Origin: Chitinophagaceae bacterium
GTDB lineage: Bacteria > Bacteroidota > Bacteroidia > Chitinophagales > Chitinophagaceae
DNA: 57,069 bases
Reading direction: 5' to 3'
NCBI GenBank assembly: GCA_016720825.1
Contig: JADKJV010000020.1
Coordinates: forward strand, 1-57,069
Part shown: positions 54,215-57,069 of the stretch, one piece after another
Layout: the number at the start of each line of letters is the position of its first letter
Position numbering within the stretch: position 1 is the stretch's first letter
The notes under the pieces: generated by a model
Seen by the model: the letters and a program-made list of their open reading frames with translations, nothing else
The model's database searches: none
Told to the model about the DNA's origin: nothing
Program-made: the position numbers and the translations under genes

Positions 54215-55680
54215 TCAAAACTGTGAACTGGTTTCTTCTGCCGGCAGCCGGTTGGGCAGCCTTTTCCGGTACACCAGGCAATGCCAGGCCCATTCGAGCG
54301 GCCCCTGCCGGAAATACCTCAGCCAGAACACAGAAAACACAAACTGTATCAGCCATATCTCTGCCACCACGCCATATAAAAGTTTTTGCGAATGGTGTCC
54401 GTAATAACCAAATCCGTATCCATAGTATAATAATGTGCAGCAAATAACCTGCAGTACATAATTCGTCAGTGCCATCCTTCCAACACAGGCCAGCGCCTGC
54501 CATAGCCATTTCAGGATATTCTGCCGGATCAGCCATAGGAATAATGCCGTGTATCCGGTAGCCAGTATGATTCTTTCAAAAGGATAAAACATATTGTACG
54601 GCAATAACCGGTGACCGATAAACAGGTCGAAATTCATGAACGCCGCATTTTTTGAATGCATCCTGAACCAGGCTAAGGCTAGTCCTGCCAGGATACCCCC
54701 TGCGCCGATCAGCAGCAACCGCGAAGAAGGAAAACGGTTACTGAAAAACCCAAGTCCCAGCAGCGCCATACCCCAGAACACCGAAGCCGCCGTTTCCCAA
54801 ACACCAATCTGGTAAAACCACCAGGATTGTTTGCCCTTTGCTTTAAATAACAAATGATTCCAGGCTTTGCCCCAGCTGCCACGCATGGCTTTTTCATCAG
54901 CAGTAATGGCAGACATATCAAACTTGAATGAGTTCTGCTTGCCCGTCCATTTGCCTTTTTGTTCAGCCTGCTCTTTGGTGAGTGTATCTTTTTTAGCGGC
55001 CAGCGAATCCGCTGTTTTTAACTTTTGAATATCTGCAGCAGCCATGGCCGGATTATTGGCGCGCGTGGTGCTGTCTTTCACCGCCCGGGCTGTACTGTCG
55101 GCTTTGAATTTTTTCTCGACCGCCATCACCTTCTCATACTTCTTAAAATCTGATTGATCATCAGCGTATGTCCAGTACAGCTTACCGGAATAAGCCAGTG
55201 CGCAGAACATTGCAGCGATCACAAGCCCCTTTGTTTTCATTCTCGCAAAACCAAATGCGAGGATGCCCACCACCCCAAACTGGAAAAGCATATCACCGGG
55301 CCATAATAATATAAATGCATTGAACACCCCGAAGATGATCAGCCAGATCATACGGCGGATATGTGCATCTTCCGCGGGGATTTCCTGTTTGTCATTTTTT
55401 TTCTGAAGGAAGAGCAGGATACCGGCGCCGAAGAACATGGCCAGCATGGTACCCATTTTCCCTTCAAACAGCACAGAGATCATAAAATAGATCTTATATG
55501 GCCATCCATGGGGGTGGTTTGGAGCCAGAGTTGCCGCATGTCGGATAACCCGCCCAGTTGCCTGATCATGATCAGCAACACACCGGTAATGGCTATGCCG
55601 CGTAATACATCAAGGGAAAAAATACGATTGGATACAGCGCCGCCTGCAGGGGCGGCAGTACCCTGGTTTGATTGAAGCAT
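54215..55680 (-). CDS. DUF418-family membrane protein (YeiB-like), paralogue B, frameshifted
   Basis: Two frames together make one DUF418 protein of about 488 residues. The first (55680 to 55480) has RIFSLDVLRGIAITGVLLIM, and the second (to 54215) continues SVLFEGKMGTMLAMFFGAGI and ends in the family tail RYFRQGPLEWAWHCLVYRKR. Adding one base to the G5 run at 55510-55514 joins them as PHGWPYKIYFMISVLFEG, a normal family segment. A large loop of about 90 residues, rich in Lys, Ala and Asp (KADSTARAVKDSTTRANNPA), is inserted relative to most members. It is a likely base-call error, and a paralogue of the gene downstream. Confidence 0.85.
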
Positions 55681-56333
55681 GATGGTTGGTTTTGTGGCGT
55701 TTCCCGGGTACTATTTCTAAATATAAACAAATCACTGTTGTGCTAAAAAATAATTTATCCCGCGTGAAAATGACAGGTTTCCCTGCTTTATGTTTCATGC
55801 GCTCATGGTTTTTACTTATTCTCAAAAAAAACCTGACCAGTAAGATGCAGAATCATTTGCCGGCGCATGGCCTGTTTATAATTTTGTGATGCTTCGTGCA
55901 GGTCAGTGCACTGATCCGGACCTTTAAAAAAACTAAAATCCATCAGCCGCTGGCAATATCCTGTCCCGGAATTCCAATTCCCATTGTCTTTTATGGTATT
56001 TCAGCAGGATACACGGATGTTTCCTCAAGTTGTATCAAAATCAAAAGTTGATTTTTTGAATAACCCTGAGTATGGCTGGCTTCATTCCGGGAGCCGGCCT
56101 TTTTGCGTGTATCCACTTAGGTTGATTTATACCCACACCTTTATTTTGCTGAAATACTGATAAATATCATCCGGTAATTGTCTGAACTCATTTGCAATTC
56201 TGCCTGTAAATGATACCTTTCTCCTGTTAAAATGCCTGTGTACCCCAGGTATTGATCCGACCACCTCAACAGCGGCCAGAAAAATACCAGGCCATACAGG
56301 TAGTGATGAAATCCACCTATAATCACTATCGCT
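55681..56333. other. intergenic region without a convincing gene
   Basis: This 653-base stretch lies between divergent genes. Open frames here are short and without recognisable motifs. It contains a terminator-like hairpin at 56074-56104 and the promoters of the flanking genes. Given that hairpin, a small unannotated RNA or very short gene cannot be excluded. Confidence 0.5.
56074..56104 (+). terminator. terminator-like hairpin with no upstream gene
   Basis: ggctggct at 56074-56081 pairs with agccggcc at 56092-56099 (one G-T wobble) and is followed by tttttg. No gene on the plus strand lies before it. Confidence 0.55.
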
Positions 56334-56915
56334 ATGAAAAAAAATTTTATCCTTCTGATCGCAACCTTCATTATTTCCTTTACAGCATCTGCACAGGTTA
56401 CAGTTACTCCTTTATCATTTACTGCCACGATGCAGGAAAAAACCGTTTTACTGCAATGGTCAATCAGCACCAGCACCAATGCCCGTTTTTACTGGGTGGA
56501 GCATAGCCTGAACGGACTGGCCTGGAATGTAGTAGCTACTGTTAATCTGTATGATGAGCTGAATGATGATTATCATTATTCTTTCGTTCACCAAACACCT
56601 GCCAAAGGCGTGAACTATTACCGCCTGATGCAAATGGAAGTAAACGGCCGCAGCGGCTTTACCGCCAGCGTAAGCGTGAACTATAATAACCGCGTCACCA
56701 GCGATTTTTATGTATACCCCAATCCGGTAACCGGCGGCACATTGCAGCTCAAACTGAAAAATGATGCGCCTGTTTACCTGATGAACCAGTCCGGACAGAT
56801 TTTATTCCAGACACAGTTTACTGCCGGACAACACAGTATTTCAGTTGGTCAGTATCCCCGCGGATTTTATATCGTCAGGGCCGGAACAGAATCTTTAAAT
56901 GTAGCACTGCAATAA
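56334..56915 (+). CDS. secreted protein with T9SS C-terminal sorting domain
   Basis: A 193-residue protein with a signal peptide (FILLIATFIISFTASAQ). Residues about 25-110 form a single beta-sandwich (ATMQEKTVLLQWSISTSTNA, WVEHSLNGLAWNVVATV, VNYYRLMQMEVNG), a fibronectin-like or TSP-like domain common before T9SS tails. The last 75 residues, from YVYPNPVTGGTLQLKLKND to GFYIVRAGTESLNVALQ, are a type A sorting domain for export by type IX secretion. It is therefore a small surface or released cargo protein. Function unknown. A strong terminator follows. Confidence 0.85.
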   Translation: MKKNFILLIATFIISFTASAQVTVTPLSFTATMQEKTVLLQWSISTSTNARFYWVEHSLNGLAWNVVATVNLYDELNDDYHYSFVHQTPAKGVNYYRLMQMEVNGRSGFTASVSVNYNNRVTSDFYVYPNPVTGGTLQLKLKNDAPVYLMNQSGQILFQTQFTAGQHSISVGQYPRGFYIVRAGTESLNVALQ

Positions 56916-56937
56916 AACCATGAACCTTTCTGCATAT

Positions 56938-56962
56938 AACCGGCCTCAAGGCCGGTTTTTTT
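56938..56962 (+). terminator. rho-independent terminator
   Basis: An 8-bp perfect stem, aaccggcc at 56938-56945 with ggccggtt at 56950-56957, has a 4-base loop and is followed by T6. It ends the T9SS cargo gene. Confidence 0.9.
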
Positions 56963-57040
56963 ATACCCCTCCTGATGTGCGTCAGGCTGCTGTATGTTGC
57001 CGCTTTGTACTTTACGCTCCTTACTTTTAAAACAATCATC

Positions 57041-57069
57041 ATGCTGAAATATTCTTTGCTGCTTGTATG
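57041..57069 (+). CDS. start of a further gene (cut by the window edge)
   Basis: An ATG at 57041 opens MLKYSLLLV, hydrophobic after one Lys, like the start of a signal peptide. Only nine codons are visible, so no family can be named. Confidence 0.35.

Noticed and set aside
1..57069. Prophage, integrated plasmid or transposase-bearing insertion sequence
   Set aside because: No integrase, transposase, phage structural or conjugation genes are recognisable. The repeats are non-coding.

Overview
The window looks like a chromosomal segment of a Bacteroidota bacterium, probably of the Chitinophagaceae. Evidence is a SusC/SusD/SusE/SusF polysaccharide-utilisation locus (PUL), type IX secretion (T9SS) C-terminal domains, many Bacteroidota-style lipoproteins, promoters of the TTG...TAnnTTTG type, and little Shine-Dalgarno signal. 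I see no rRNA, tRNA, phage or CRISPR.

Layout. 1-8.2 kb: start of a large Asp-box lipoprotein, an AraC regulator with a small membrane protein, a frameshifted lipoprotein, a glyoxalase/GNAT pair, an aldo/keto reductase, a secreted protein and an atypical SDR. 8.3-15.5 kb: a lipoprotein GH13 amylase, a TlpA-like thioredoxin, a FrnE/DsbA oxidoreductase, a two-subunit molybdenum hydroxylase (IorA/IorB type, large subunit frameshifted) and a tiny His-rich lipoprotein. 15.5-23.4 kb: an acyltransferase between 70-bp perfect inverted repeats, a tectonin-like secreted protein, a nucleosidase, a WG-repeat protein, a saccharopine-dehydrogenase-like enzyme, arsR-acr3 and an unknown secreted protein. 23.5-35.6 kb: a metallophosphatase, a possible non-coding RNA, two extracytoplasmic or unknown proteins, a ten-PAS histidine kinase, dCMP deaminase, a lipoprotein and htpG. 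35.7-37.2 kb: a tandem array of about 450-485 bp composite repeats. 37.2-49.4 kb: the PUL on the minus strand, read as GH13 amylase with a T9SS tail, Nudix-type regulator, SusC, SusD, SusE (frameshifted), SusF and GH53 galactanase. 49.9-57 kb: an ABC transporter, an outer-membrane beta-barrel-like protein, two adjacent DUF418 membrane proteins (one frameshifted) and a T9SS cargo protein.

How the genes work together. The PUL should bind and cleave an alpha-glucan and/or a beta-1,4-galactan at the surface and import oligosaccharides through SusCD, with the Nudix-derived protein as likely regulator. The second GH13 lipoprotein at 8.3 kb could assist. arsR-acr3 is a compact arsenite-efflux operon.

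Two features stand out. First, intergenic space is crowded with at least four families of palindromic or inverted repeats, including a palindrome-bounded block that lies in opposite orientation at 4 kb and 36 kb. Second, five otherwise intact genes each carry a single-base frameshift at a homopolymer, which points to base-calling errors in the assembly more than to real gene decay.
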